Below, in pieces: positions 8,758 to 16,630 of a stretch of 56,320 nucleotides of DNA. The stretch's first letter is position 1. The number at the start of each line of letters is the position of its first letter. Below the pieces are notes generated by a model. It had not been told where the DNA came from. It searched no databases and worked only from the letters and a program-made list of their open reading frames with translations. This stretch comes from an uncultured Chitinophagaceae bacterium (lineage in GTDB: Bacteria > Bacteroidota > Bacteroidia > Chitinophagales > Chitinophagaceae), in NCBI GenBank assembly GCA_937981995.1, contig CALJNC010000052.1, positions 1 through 56,320 of the forward strand, in the 5' to 3' direction. Made by a program: the position numbers and the translations under genes.

Positions 8758-9585
8758 TTAAACTTGCAACAAGAAAAACACCAAAATACCTAGTGCGCTA
8801 AATTTCAAGGTGCGCTCAAACAAATTTTTAGGGACAAGGTGATAACAGGCCAAGTAAAAAATCAAACCAACAAAAGGTCCAAAAATGAATAACAAACCTA
8901 GTATATAAGAAAACAGATAGGTAATGGAATAGGGGCCAGTATCACGCTGAAAAAAATGATAATTTATAGGTTCAAAGTTGTTTTGGAATAGCCATACAAT
9001 ATGCGGCACCAAAACCAAAATAGCAATTAAGGTCGCAGACCAAAAATACTTTTTAAGTACAACGTTAGGATTGGCAAGTATAGTAAAAAGGACCAGTAAA
9101 ATTCCATGATATTTTGAGTATAACATTAGGGCAATTATGATACCTATCATTACACCCCATTTGATACTTTGATTTTTGTATAATTTTTTTAAACAATAAA
9201 AATACAAGCTTGCAAAAAAGAAAAGAGGACTATCCGGCGCAGCAATAAAACCTATGAAATGAAGTAGGCCCATTGAAAAAACTATCGATGCAAAAAGTAA
9301 ATAGTTTCGAGGTTGAATAATTTTTTCAATGATATAAATGCTGGCAGTACACAATGTAATTGACACAATGCGCACCCCTATTTCATTTTGCAAAAACGCA
9401 TACCCTGCCTTTACACAAAGGGCTATAAATGGTGGATGGTCAAAATACCCCCACGCTAAATTTTTTGAATAAACCCAATAGTAGGCTTCATCATTTAATA
9501 GCTCCGTAAAGTAAGCTTGTACAATACCTAAGATGAACCACGTTATATAAAAATATACGCGTACATAATTTGTTGGGGGTTTCAT
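8758..9585 (-). CDS. GT39/ArnT-like glycosyltransferase, N-terminal half (frame-disrupted)
   Basis: A polytopic membrane glycosyltransferase that would move a sugar from a polyprenyl-phosphate donor to an envelope acceptor. The first loop carries the GT39/GT83 signature LLNDEAYYWVYSKNLAWGYF followed by DHPPF; its Asp-Glu pair is the expected catalytic site. About eight membrane segments are visible in 275 residues. The frame ends abruptly at FFLLQV, whereas family members are about 500-550 residues long. The remainder is encoded in the -1 frame immediately downstream. The ATG at 9585 has a TACTTTTA box 4 nt upstream. The gene is divergent from an LpxL-like acyltransferase 65 bp away, which fits a role in lipid A or surface glycan modification. 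Confidence 0.85.
   Translation of the reverse strand: MKPPTNYVRVYFYITWFILGIVQAYFTELLNDEAYYWVYSKNLAWGYFDHPPFIALCVKAGYAFLQNEIGVRIVSITLCTASIYIIEKIIQPRNYLLFASIVFSMGLLHFIGFIAAPDSPLFFFASLYFYCLKKLYKNQSIKWGVMIGIIIALMLYSKYHGILLVLFTILANPNVVLKKYFWSATLIAILVLVPHIVWLFQNNFEPINYHFFQRDTGPYSITYLFSYILGLLFIFGPFVGLIFYLACYHLVPKNLFERTLKFSALGILVFFLLQV
8768..8797 (-). other. Inferred site of the single-base frameshift in the GT39 gene
   Basis: The two halves join as LGILVFFL-VASLKGHVEINW if one T is added to the five-T run at 8774-8778 (minus strand). The shift must lie between these bounds, because the downstream frame has a stop at 8798-8800 and is already conserved from ASLKG onward. The run does not form a canonical X XXY YYZ slippery site, so programmed frameshifting is less likely than a deletion. 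Confidence 0.6.
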
Positions 9586-9589
9586 TTAT

Positions 9590-9597
9590 TAAAAGTA
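9590..9597 (-). promoter_or_regulatory. -7-like box TACTTTTA before the GT39 start
   Basis: Seven of eight bases match TAnnTTTG on the minus strand. It ends 4 nt before the ATG at 9585. Confidence 0.35.
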
Positions 9598-9650
9598 GTT
9601 CTCTAATTAATATAACGGCATATTCAGTAATTTAGTATTTCATAAAGCTG

Positions 9651-10508
9651 ATGTATAAACTCACCTACGGAATATTATATAGTATTTCACTACTTCCTTT
9701 TTGGGTGTTGTATGGTTTAGCGCATTTTTTATATTTCATTTTTTACATCTTACTTGGATATCGCAAAAAAGTAGTGCGTGAAAATCTTTTACTTTCTTTT
9801 CCTGAAAAAAGTGAAAAAGAAAGAAAAAAAATCGAACGAAAATTTTACAGGAATCTTTGTGATAGCATAGTTGAAACAATAAAAATGATAAGTATTTCCA
9901 AAGAAGAACTAAGTAAGCGCTTTACTAATGATTGGGATATTGTAAATAAAATAAAAGACACAAATGCTATAGTATATGTATCACATCAGTTTAATTGGGA
10001 ATGGGGTACCCTGCTTACCAATGCCATGATTGATAAACAGTTTGTAGGCCCTTACTTGCCACTTACATCAGCAGTGTTTGATAAAATAATGATTAAAATT
10101 CGTGGGCGATTTGGTACCGTAGGCATCCCTGCCAATAAAATGGCAAGACAAATACCAGTATATCAAGCACAAGATTCATTATGGGGTTTTGTAGCTGATC
10201 AAACACCCGCGGATACAAGACGATGTGCGTGGGAAGATTTTTTTAATAGAAAAACGGCTTTTGCCAAAGGCGGAGAATTATTAGCTAGGCGTTATAACCT
10301 ACCCGTAGTAATGGGCGAAATAGTAAAAATTAAAAGGGGATACTATCAAACGAAACTAAAACTGACGTTTGAGAATCCTAGTGAAACAAAGGACGGAGAA
10401 ATTACCGCTGCCTATGTTCGTTTTCTTGAGGATTCAATCAAACGTCAGCCTGAGAATTGGGTTTGGTCACATCGAAGGTGGAAACACGTTTATCAAAAAA
10501 ATGACTAA
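9651..10508 (+). CDS. Lipid A biosynthesis acyltransferase (LpxL/HtrB family)
   Basis: This inner-membrane enzyme adds a secondary acyl chain to a lipid A precursor (or, in related members, to other lipids). The 285-residue protein begins with a hydrophobic anchor (ISLLPFWVLYGLAHFLYFIF), followed by the family segment GYRKKVVRENLLLSFPEKS. The catalytic HX4E motif is HQFNWE, with the histidine at about 112 and the glutamate at about 117. Further family landmarks are the FVADQTPAD stretch and the RR.N.PVV-like segment ARRYNLPVVMGEI. It is divergent from the GT39 gene. After the stop, 215 bp pass before the nearest terminator-like hairpin. Confidence 0.92.
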   Translation: MYKLTYGILYSISLLPFWVLYGLAHFLYFIFYILLGYRKKVVRENLLLSFPEKSEKERKKIERKFYRNLCDSIVETIKMISISKEELSKRFTNDWDIVNKIKDTNAIVYVSHQFNWEWGTLLTNAMIDKQFVGPYLPLTSAVFDKIMIKIRGRFGTVGIPANKMARQIPVYQAQDSLWGFVADQTPADTRRCAWEDFFNRKTAFAKGGELLARRYNLPVVMGEIVKIKRGYYQTKLKLTFENPSETKDGEITAAYVRFLEDSIKRQPENWVWSHRRWKHVYQKND

Positions 10509-10644
10509 GTCTTCATCTCCATATTCGCGGACCAAATAGTATAAGTGTTACATATGCTCACAAATATGCAACAATTTTTGACAATTGCAAATAGATTGTG
10601 AATGAATTAGGATAAGTTTAGTGTTTATGCGGGCTTAAGTTTTT

Positions 10645-10659
10645 TGGCACGGTACTTGT
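10645..10659 (+). promoter_or_regulatory. Sigma-54-like element (TGGCAC-N5-TTGT)
   Basis: The -24 half is perfect (TGGCAC). The -12 half reads TTGT instead of TTGC, so the key GC is GT. Spacing is correct. Without a known start site or enhancer-binding site this remains tentative. Confidence 0.3.
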
Positions 10660-10723
10660 TGCAATACTCTTGAATATAGTGTAGACACTATTTTCTTCAT
10701 AATACAATTTAAAGTCAAGAAAG

Positions 10724-10752
10724 ATCCTCACGCATAGCGGGAGGATTTTTTG
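10724..10752 (+). terminator. Rho-independent terminator-like hairpin
   Basis: The stem pairs ATCCTC with GAGGAT and CGC with GCG, with one A/G mismatch and an ATA loop, followed by six T. It ends either the acyltransferase transcript or a small RNA from the sigma-54-like element. Confidence 0.65.
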
Positions 10753-10799
10753 ATTTTCCATGATGAAGTTAATACTATAAATATTCACCCTAATTTTTA

Positions 10800-10807
10800 T
10801 ACTTTTG
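10800..10807 (+). promoter_or_regulatory. -7 box TACTTTTG of the outer-membrane protein gene
   Basis: Exact match to TAnnTTTG, ending 17 nt before the ATG at 10825. Confidence 0.5.
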
Positions 10808-10824
10808 ATTAAAATACACTTATC

Positions 10825-11616
10825 ATGAAAAAAATCACAACTACTATTTTATTTCTTTCTGTTGCTTTTTTTGCGCATGCGCAATTTGGAGTAATTGGTG
10901 GCGTAGCCAGTGCGGCTATGTCTAGCCAAAAAAGAGCCCACGTACAAAAACACTTATTTGTAAACGCCAATATGACGCTTCCTGTAAGTTTAAGCAGCTC
11001 TTTAACGGGCGGCAAGATGGTACTGCCTCCAACCTATTTATCTGTAGATTATGGTATAAAGGATAATATTACAATAGGTGGTATGGTAGGTACTATGAGC
11101 ACTAAAAGCACAGGTAGTATTGAAACACTAGCGCAAGACCTTTTAAATGGTGATATTGATGTAAACAATATAAACCTCTTAGACCTTGCACAAAATATAC
11201 TAGGCGGTGGCTCTACTACTACAAACGAGGATTATGAAGTAACTAATTCAAGCACAATGCTTGGCCTAACGTTTAAATATAACTTTACAGCCGGAAAAAA
11301 AACTATAATGTATATGGCTAACCGTACTGGCTTAAAAATTAGAAATGTAAAAAAAGAATATTTAGGTACTACAGGCAACGACCTTGTAGACCAAGTAGTA
11401 AATGTTGCTGAAAGCACTTCAGGCATATTCTCTTCTTTCTCTTTTGGAGGCTATTTCTTTTTAGATAAAAAGCAAAAATGGGCGGTAAATCCTGAAATTG
11501 GATGGGGCCCAGGATGGGGCGACGGTTTTACAATTACAGGAAATCCTGTGTTGCTTACCATTGGAGCTACCTACCACCGCAAACCTAAAAAACCAGTTTC
11601 TCCTAAATTAAGATAA
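10825..11616 (+). CDS. Putative outer-membrane beta-barrel protein
   Basis: A 263-residue exported protein with signal peptide MKKITTTILFLSVAFFAHAQ. The mature part has alternating strands typical of a small beta-barrel (YLSVDYGIKDNITIGGMVG, MLGLTFKYNFT, FSFGGYFFLDKKQKWAVNPE) and ends with an aromatic strand (LLTIGATYHRK) plus a short proline/lysine tail. No enzymatic motif is seen, so it is best called a barrel-type envelope protein of unknown cargo. It is monocistronic: its own -7 box lies upstream and a strong hairpin terminator follows at 11645-11673. Confidence 0.75.
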   Translation: MKKITTTILFLSVAFFAHAQFGVIGGVASAAMSSQKRAHVQKHLFVNANMTLPVSLSSSLTGGKMVLPPTYLSVDYGIKDNITIGGMVGTMSTKSTGSIETLAQDLLNGDIDVNNINLLDLAQNILGGGSTTTNEDYEVTNSSTMLGLTFKYNFTAGKKTIMYMANRTGLKIRNVKKEYLGTTGNDLVDQVVNVAESTSGIFSSFSFGGYFFLDKKQKWAVNPEIGWGPGWGDGFTITGNPVLLTIGATYHRKPKKPVSPKLR

Positions 11617-11644
11617 GCTGCTTTTTATAAACGTCTTTCATAAC

Positions 11645-11673
11645 ACCCTCATGCTTATGCGTGGGGGTTTTGT
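11645..11673 (+). terminator. Terminator of the outer-membrane protein gene
   Basis: A 10-bp stem with G-T wobbles (ACCCTCATGC/GCGTGGGGGT), a TTAT loop, and a T-rich tail. The -7 box of nadD begins at the next base. Confidence 0.75.
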
Positions 11674-11681
11674 TATCTTTG
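11674..11681 (+). promoter_or_regulatory. -7 box TATCTTTG of nadD
   Basis: Exact TAnnTTTG match, ending 6 nt before the nadD ATG and directly abutting the preceding terminator. The expected start site falls at or just before the ATG. Confidence 0.55.
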
Positions 11682-11687
11682 TTTTAT

Positions 11688-12257
11688 ATGAAAATTGCGC
11701 TCTATTTCGGTAGCTTTAATCCTATACATATAGGTCATCTCCTTATTGCAAATCATGTAATGAACGAAACCGACGCGGAGCAAATATGGTTTGTAGTATC
11801 GCCACATAACCCATTAAAAGAAAGTGCCTCGCTTTTAAACGAGCATCAGCGCTTGCACCTTGTCCGACTGGCAATAGAGGAAGAAGCTAAATTCCAAGTA
11901 AGTAATATTGAATTTGGCATGCCGCGTCCTTCTTACACAATAGATACACTTACTTTTTTAGAAGAAAAATATCCCAAACATGAATTCTCAGTAATACTAG
12001 GTGGTGATAGCTTCCAAAATATTACCAAATGGAAAAATCATAAAACCCTTTTGGAAAAGTATAATTTGCTAGTGTATCAACGACCTGGTTTTGACATTGA
12101 CACTTCATTATCCGATAAAATAAAAGTATTGGACGCTCCCTTATTAGAAATTTCTTCCACCCGCATACGTAAACTAATTAAGGAAAAAAAATCATACCGT
12201 TACTTAGTTACTGATCCTGTATTGAAAGAGATTGAAGCTGGTGGGTATTACCGTTAG
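11688..12257 (+). CDS. nadD: Nicotinate-nucleotide adenylyltransferase
   Basis: NadD converts nicotinate mononucleotide and ATP to nicotinate adenine dinucleotide in NAD synthesis. The 189-residue protein has the nucleotidyltransferase opening ALYFGSFNPIHIGHLLIANH, with the HxGH motif as HIGH, and the C-terminal ISSTRIRKLI motif (ISSTxIR). I start it at the ATG at 11688, where the family sequence begins (MKIALYFGSF). The longer frame from 11661 would run through the terminator stem and promoter box of this locus. It converges on the RluA-type gene with 3 bp between stop codons. Confidence 0.95.
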   Translation: MKIALYFGSFNPIHIGHLLIANHVMNETDAEQIWFVVSPHNPLKESASLLNEHQRLHLVRLAIEEEAKFQVSNIEFGMPRPSYTIDTLTFLEEKYPKHEFSVILGGDSFQNITKWKNHKTLLEKYNLLVYQRPGFDIDTSLSDKIKVLDAPLLEISSTRIRKLIKEKKSYRYLVTDPVLKEIEAGGYYR

Positions 12258-12260
12258 GTA

Positions 12261-12944
12261 TTACGCAAACCGATCCCAAATTACATCTTTAGGTAAAGGC
12301 GCTACAATTTTTAATCCTTCTTTTTTTACCGGATGTATAAAGGATGTATATCTACAATGTAAGTGTATGGATTGGTCACGATTAGCACGTTTATAACCAT
12401 ACTTATTATCGCCTATAATGGGTGAACCTAAATCAGCCAGTTGTACCCGTATCTGATGGTGGCGGCCTGTTTCTAATTGTACTTCGATTAGCTTATAAGC
12501 GCCATCGGTTTTTATAACTTTATAATGTAGCAAGCCTTTTTTGGCGCCAGGCTTTTTTTCATCTACTACGTAGCTTTTGTTTTGCTTTTCGTTTTTCCAA
12601 AGGAAGTTTTCGCAGCTACCCGATGCTGGTATATTACTATCGCGCACTACCGCCCAATAGGTTTTTTGCACCTCCCTACTTTTAAAAAGTTTGGTCATAC
12701 GAGTCAATGCTTTTGAAGTACGTGCAAATAATATGATACCACTAGTAGGCCTATCCAACCTATGAATCACTCCCAAAAAAACTTCTCCTGGTTTATTATA
12801 TTTTGCCTTGATATATGCTTTTACATATTCGCCTAAGGGTGCGTCACCTGTTTTATCTCCTTGACTTATATCGCCACTTTTTTTATTAATGGCTATAAGG
12901 TGATTGTCTTCGTATAGGATTTGTTCCTGCTGTAATACTTTCAT
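12261..12944 (-). CDS. RluA-family RNA pseudouridine synthase
   Basis: This enzyme isomerises uridine to pseudouridine in rRNA or tRNA. The catalytic motif is VIHRLDRPTSGIILFA, with the nucleophilic aspartate at about residue 64. Other family landmarks are YEDNHLIAINK near the N-terminus and LETGRHHQIRVQLADLGSPIIGDNKYG in two adjacent parts near the C-terminus. At 227 residues it has only the catalytic domain, with no S4 domain, like RluC/TruC-type short members, so the target base cannot be named. Its ATG overlaps the stop codon of the upstream M28 peptidase gene by one base (TAATG), indicating translational coupling. Confidence 0.93.
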   Translation of the reverse strand: MKVLQQEQILYEDNHLIAINKKSGDISQGDKTGDAPLGEYVKAYIKAKYNKPGEVFLGVIHRLDRPTSGIILFARTSKALTRMTKLFKSREVQKTYWAVVRDSNIPASGSCENFLWKNEKQNKSYVVDEKKPGAKKGLLHYKVIKTDGAYKLIEVQLETGRHHQIRVQLADLGSPIIGDNKYGYKRANRDQSIHLHCRYTSFIHPVKKEGLKIVAPLPKDVIWDRFA

Positions 12945-13906
12945 TACTCTTCGTATAAAACTTGTAATACCGTTTGACCTGCGGCTTTTAAAGTGCGCTT
13001 GTCAATAATGTCTATATCATCATCGTGGGTATGCCAGTATTTTCCAAAACTTCCTCCTTCTTGTAAGTTTATTATATCTACGCAAGGGATGTTTGCCATT
13101 TCATTTACCACTACATGATCATCGGTTATAGCTCCACCATCTTGGTATAAAAAGTATTGTCCATACCCCAATCGATTTGCTATATCCCAAATGTTGCGTT
13201 GCTTATCATCAGCATATTGTTTACTATAACCTTCCAATAAAAATTGTGCATTTTTTGCTCCAACCATATCTAGGCATATTCCATAGTTTGCTTTGTAATT
13301 AGCTACATGAGGATTTTTAGCCCAATACTGTGTACCCAAGCTATAACTTAATGAGCTCCACTCTGTTTTTCCAACATCCTCTACATCCACAAATAAGAAG
13401 TCTATACCAACATCCTCTAGTTGTAAATCACTTTCTTTAATTGCGCGTGCTACTTCTAGCATTACACCACAACCACTGGCCCCGTCATCAGCTCCTAATA
13501 TGGGTTTGTTTCGATTTTCGTCATCCATATCAGCCCAGGGTCTTGTATCCCAATGTGCTAATATTAATATTCGATATAAAGCATCGGGGTTCATGCTGCC
13601 TATAATATTTATGCATGGGTAATTTTTTTCAGATATGGGTTGTGTAACCTTAGCTTTTTGAACGTACACAGTATCACAATGTTTCTCTATTTCGCTTTGC
13701 AAATAAGCGGCACATTGTTTTTGACCATTCGTCCCTGGTACTCTGGGACCAAAGCTTAATTGTTTTTCAATATGCGCATATGCATTATCGGCATTAAAAA
13801 CAGGAGCTTCATTTAAAGCGGCGGGCTCATCAATTGTATTGTTTTCGTTTTCACAAGATGTGAAAATCAAAGTACATAGGATAACTGCAAGTAGTATTTT
13901 CTGCAT
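12944..13906 (-). CDS. M28-family metallopeptidase / glutaminyl-cyclase-like lipoprotein
   Basis: A 320-residue lipoprotein (lipobox FTSC, cysteine at 18) with an M28 zinc-hydrolase fold. Expected metal ligands appear in ILAHWDTR, LGADDGASG (about Asp-140), FVDVEDVG (about Glu-176), ICLDMVG and YWHTHDDDID. The spacing and the AHWDTRPWAD stretch resemble glutaminyl-peptide cyclotransferases of Bacteroidota, which form N-terminal pyroglutamate on exported proteins, more than aminopeptidases. The two activities cannot be separated by eye. This matters here because many exported proteins of this phylum have Gln right after the signal peptide, as several in this window do. A TAACTTCG box lies 4 nt before the ATG. 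Confidence 0.85.
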   Translation of the reverse strand: MQKILLAVILCTLIFTSCENENNTIDEPAALNEAPVFNADNAYAHIEKQLSFGPRVPGTNGQKQCAAYLQSEIEKHCDTVYVQKAKVTQPISEKNYPCINIIGSMNPDALYRILILAHWDTRPWADMDDENRNKPILGADDGASGCGVMLEVARAIKESDLQLEDVGIDFLFVDVEDVGKTEWSSLSYSLGTQYWAKNPHVANYKANYGICLDMVGAKNAQFLLEGYSKQYADDKQRNIWDIANRLGYGQYFLYQDGGAITDDHVVVNEMANIPCVDIINLQEGGSFGKYWHTHDDDIDIIDKRTLKAAGQTVLQVLYEE

Positions 13907-13910
13907 AGCA

Positions 13911-13918
13911 CGAAGTTA
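13911..13918 (-). promoter_or_regulatory. -7-like box TAACTTCG before the M28 gene
   Basis: Seven of eight bases match TAnnTTTG on the minus strand, ending 4 nt before the ATG at 13906. Confidence 0.35.
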
Positions 13919-14004
13919 CTTCTTTACTATTACCAATATTTGTTATCAGAATTAATTTATTGTTTTCTTAAGATTTACATAAACTCATTACACAGTAAAT
14001 CTTG

Positions 14005-14012
14005 TATATTAG
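14005..14012 (+). promoter_or_regulatory. -7-like box TATATTAG of the SnoaL-like gene
   Basis: Seven of eight bases match TAnnTTTG. It ends 21 nt before the ATG at 14034. Confidence 0.35.
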
Positions 14013-14033
14013 CTTTAATAAAATTTTTATATT

Positions 14034-14408
14034 ATGAACACACAAGAAGTAGCAAACCGATGGGCAGAACTATGCCGCCAAGGAGATTTTAAAACCTGCT
14101 ATGAAGAACTTTACTCACCTGAATGCGTAAGTGTAGAACCACAAGGGTCTCAATGGGAGCGCGCAGAAGGACTTGAGCAAATGGCTGAAAAAGGAAAACA
14201 GTGGAATGAAGGAATCCAAGAAGTACATGGCGCTGAGGTTGGAGAACCTATCGTAGCCGAAAACTTTTTTACTGCAAGACAAGCCATGGACATTACGTAT
14301 AAAGAAGGTGGGCGTCAGCAATTTGAAGAAATGAGCTTGTATGAAGTGCGTGATGGAAAAATTGTAAGAGAGCAGTTTTTTTATACGGTACAAAACCCTG
14401 CAAAATAA
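14034..14408 (+). CDS. SnoaL-like / NTF2-fold protein
   Basis: A 124-residue cytoplasmic protein with the cone-shaped NTF2/SnoaL-like pattern: an N-terminal helix pair (EVANRWAELCRQGDFKTCYE), a sheet with SVEPQGSQWERAEGLEQM, and the terminal strands EMSLYEVRDGKIVREQFFY, which are characteristic of the superfamily. Members include small isomerases and ligand-binding proteins. No catalytic Asp/His arrangement can be assigned, so substrate is unknown. It is monocistronic, followed by a strong bidirectional terminator. Confidence 0.8.
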   Translation: MNTQEVANRWAELCRQGDFKTCYEELYSPECVSVEPQGSQWERAEGLEQMAEKGKQWNEGIQEVHGAEVGEPIVAENFFTARQAMDITYKEGGRQQFEEMSLYEVRDGKIVREQFFYTVQNPAK

Positions 14409-14427
14409 TATTGTAGTTTAAAAAAGT

Positions 14428-14463
14428 AAAAGCCGTCACGCTTATAGCGTGACGGCTTTTTTT
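14428..14463. terminator. Bidirectional terminator between convergent genes
   Basis: A near-perfect GC-rich stem (AGCCGTCACG/CGTGACGGCT) has a T-run on its right side for the plus strand and an A-rich left side (Ts on the minus strand). It can end both the SnoaL-like gene and the PpiD-like gene at 14486. Confidence 0.85.
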
Positions 14464-14485
14464 ATTTCTTAGATGAAAGTTTGAT

Positions 14486-16606
14486 TTAGTAACCTAAACT
14501 TACGCTTCTGTTGTCTTTAATATTTGAACGTTTACGTAAAGCTTGTGGTATCATTTGATCCGCGCTATTTTTATACTGCTGCTCTACTTGCATGCGCTCC
14601 ATTTGAGGTATACGCGGTGCATTTTTTAAACCATCAGTAATTGACTTAACGGTTATGTAATACACACCACCTTTGCCAGCTATAGGACCAGTTACTTTAT
14701 TTACATTGTTTTTATTGATAGCTGCTGCTAATACTTTTTGCTCATATCCTAAATCAGGATTACTCATGCCCATCATTTTAACCGAGTCAGAAGATTTTAC
14801 CTCAGCATTAAATGTTGTTGCAATTGCTTGTAATGAAGAAGCACTTTTTGCTTTTGCTGCAATTTGTTCTACTTGCTTTTGCTTTCTTATTTCAGTTTCA
14901 ATTTGTGCACGGTTTGTTCCAAGGTCAACTAATTCTCCTTTTAATGTTTTATTAGTTAAGCGAGCTACTACTAATTTATCATCAAACATCATTGCGTTAG
15001 AAATATTACCAACCTCAGCTGAGTAAGCCCAACGAACTAAGTTTCTTACATTACCCAAACCTTGTACTACACCTTGTGTGCTTGTAATGTTTTGTGCAAT
15101 ACGTTTATCAATACCCGCTTTTTTAGCCGCTGCGTTATATGATTTTTCGTCCTTAGCTGCTTTTGTAAATGTGCTAGCTTTTTGCTGCGCTACATTTATT
15201 GTTTCCTGGCTAGCTACTAATGTTTTAGCAATTGTTGCTACCTTAATGTTTGGCTGAAACGCTTTTTGATCCGTAATTTTTACAACGTGATATCCATATT
15301 GTGATTGTATTACTTTAGACTCACCTTTTGCACCTTGAAAAACAAACTCGTTGTGCTCTTTTGAAAAGCCCATACCATTAGCCATATAACCAATGTCTCC
15401 ACCTTTAGCACCACTTTCTTTATCAGCACTTCTTGCTTGTGCTAGCTGTGCAAAATTTGCACCTGCTTTTACTTGTGCTAGTATACTATCTGCTGAGGCT
15501 TCAGCTTGTGCTTGGGTAAGTGTTTCGCTAGGTTGTATTAATATATGAGAAGAACGTACACTATCTGGCAATGATTTTCTTTCAGTTACTTTACTTAAAC
15601 GGTATGCACCATTTTCATAATAAGGTCCTACTAATGATCCAATAGGTGCTGCAATTAGCGTTGCACTATTTTCACTTTTTAAGGTCTTAGCATTATAAAA
15701 GTTTTCATCGCTTAGCTCATCTGTTTTGTCACTTGCAAAATCATAAGGATCTGTACTAGCAGCAAAATCTTCTTTTATTGTATTTAAATATCCTAATGAT
15801 GCAGCTGTATCTTTTGTAGTAGGTATGATAGGAAAACTTACATACTCCATAGTTACATTATCATCGTTGGCTGAAAAGGAAGATTTTCTTGCATTCATAT
15901 AATCCGTTATTTCAGCGTCGCTTACTTTAATAGTAGCCGCATTAATTGCTTCGTATGGCACTTTTACAAAATCTATATTAGATGTAATAAACTGTTGCTT
16001 TGCCATTTCATCCAACATAAACTTAGGAGTATAAATCCCGTTTTTAATCATGCTCAAATATTTGTTTGACTTGCGCTGCTTATATAATGACTCTTTAAAT
16101 TTAGCCCACTGTTTTTTCATACCTAGGTCTTCACCTTGGATAATCTGCTGTTCTCTTTGAATTACATCCTGCGGATTAAACTGTCCAGTTTGTGGATTGG
16201 CAAAGTTTTGTTTTACGATAGGGTCTGCATGCATTAAAGAAGTAAACATTGAGTTTTGTTCTTTCTCCGTAAGGCTAATACCTAATAAATCACTTTCTTG
16301 ATTTATTAAAACTTCATTCAGCTGCTGGTTCCAAAACTGTGTTCTTATATTCTCCTGCTCAGCATCGGTATAGCTTTCTTTACCTTGTTGGGTTTTTACA
16401 GCATTTTCATAATCTTGTAGTTCTTGGCTATATCTATTCGTTTCAATACGTTGGCCATTTACATCGGCTACTAGGGTTCTATCTTCTCTAAATAGTTCTC
16501 CTACATTCTGAAAAGAATCCATAAATATAAAGGCTACCAAAGCTAGTATTAGAACGATTGTTGCTACTACACTTCCTTTTCCTCTTAGGGTTTGAATTAC
16601 TGACAT
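14486..16606 (-). CDS. PpiD/SurA-like peptidyl-prolyl isomerase, membrane-anchored
   Basis: A periplasmic foldase held by one N-terminal membrane helix (VVATIVLILALVAFIFMD). The SurA-N-like chaperone region covers residues of roughly 30-330. A parvulin (PPIC) domain runs from about 350 to 450, seen as RSSHILIQPSETLTQAQAEA, then AKGGDIGYMANGMGF and SQYGYHVVKITDQKAF. The C-terminal quarter may hold a degenerate second parvulin unit. The length of 706 residues suits Bacteroidota PpiD proteins, which help outer-membrane proteins fold. I start at the ATG at 16606; a TTG at 16633 would precede the anchor with nine unneeded residues. A well-spaced -33/-7 promoter lies 24-56 bp upstream. Confidence 0.9.
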   Translation of the reverse strand: MSVIQTLRGKGSVVATIVLILALVAFIFMDSFQNVGELFREDRTLVADVNGQRIETNRYSQELQDYENAVKTQQGKESYTDAEQENIRTQFWNQQLNEVLINQESDLLGISLTEKEQNSMFTSLMHADPIVKQNFANPQTGQFNPQDVIQREQQIIQGEDLGMKKQWAKFKESLYKQRKSNKYLSMIKNGIYTPKFMLDEMAKQQFITSNIDFVKVPYEAINAATIKVSDAEITDYMNARKSSFSANDDNVTMEYVSFPIIPTTKDTAASLGYLNTIKEDFAASTDPYDFASDKTDELSDENFYNAKTLKSENSATLIAAPIGSLVGPYYENGAYRLSKVTERKSLPDSVRSSHILIQPSETLTQAQAEASADSILAQVKAGANFAQLAQARSADKESGAKGGDIGYMANGMGFSKEHNEFVFQGAKGESKVIQSQYGYHVVKITDQKAFQPNIKVATIAKTLVASQETINVAQQKASTFTKAAKDEKSYNAAAKKAGIDKRIAQNITSTQGVVQGLGNVRNLVRWAYSAEVGNISNAMMFDDKLVVARLTNKTLKGELVDLGTNRAQIETEIRKQKQVEQIAAKAKSASSLQAIATTFNAEVKSSDSVKMMGMSNPDLGYEQKVLAAAINKNNVNKVTGPIAGKGGVYYITVKSITDGLKNAPRIPQMERMQVEQQYKNSADQMIPQALRKRSNIKDNRSVSLGY

Positions 16607-16630
16607 ATTATACACAAAATTTAAGGTTCG

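Larger units (their letters stand above)
10509..10824. other. 316-bp intergenic region with a sigma-54-like element and two hairpins
   Basis: I see no protein-coding frame here. It contains TGGCAC-N5-TTGT at 10645-10659, a 6-bp hairpin (ATAGTG/CACTAT, loop TAGA) followed by TTTT at about 10675-10694, a stronger terminator-like hairpin at 10724-10752, and the -7 box of the next gene at 10800. A short non-coding RNA starting near 10670 and ending near 10752 is possible but unproven. Alternatively this is only the 3' UTR of the acyltransferase gene. Confidence 0.5.

Noticed and set aside
8768-8797. Programmed -1 ribosomal frameshifting in the GT39 gene
   Set aside because: The T run does not form an X XXY YYZ heptamer in the right frame and no clear downstream pseudoknot is visible. 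A deletion or sequence error is simpler.
11661-11687. Longer N-terminus for NadD from a GTG at 11661
   Set aside because: This stretch is the terminator stem and the -7 box; the family sequence begins exactly at the ATG at 11688.
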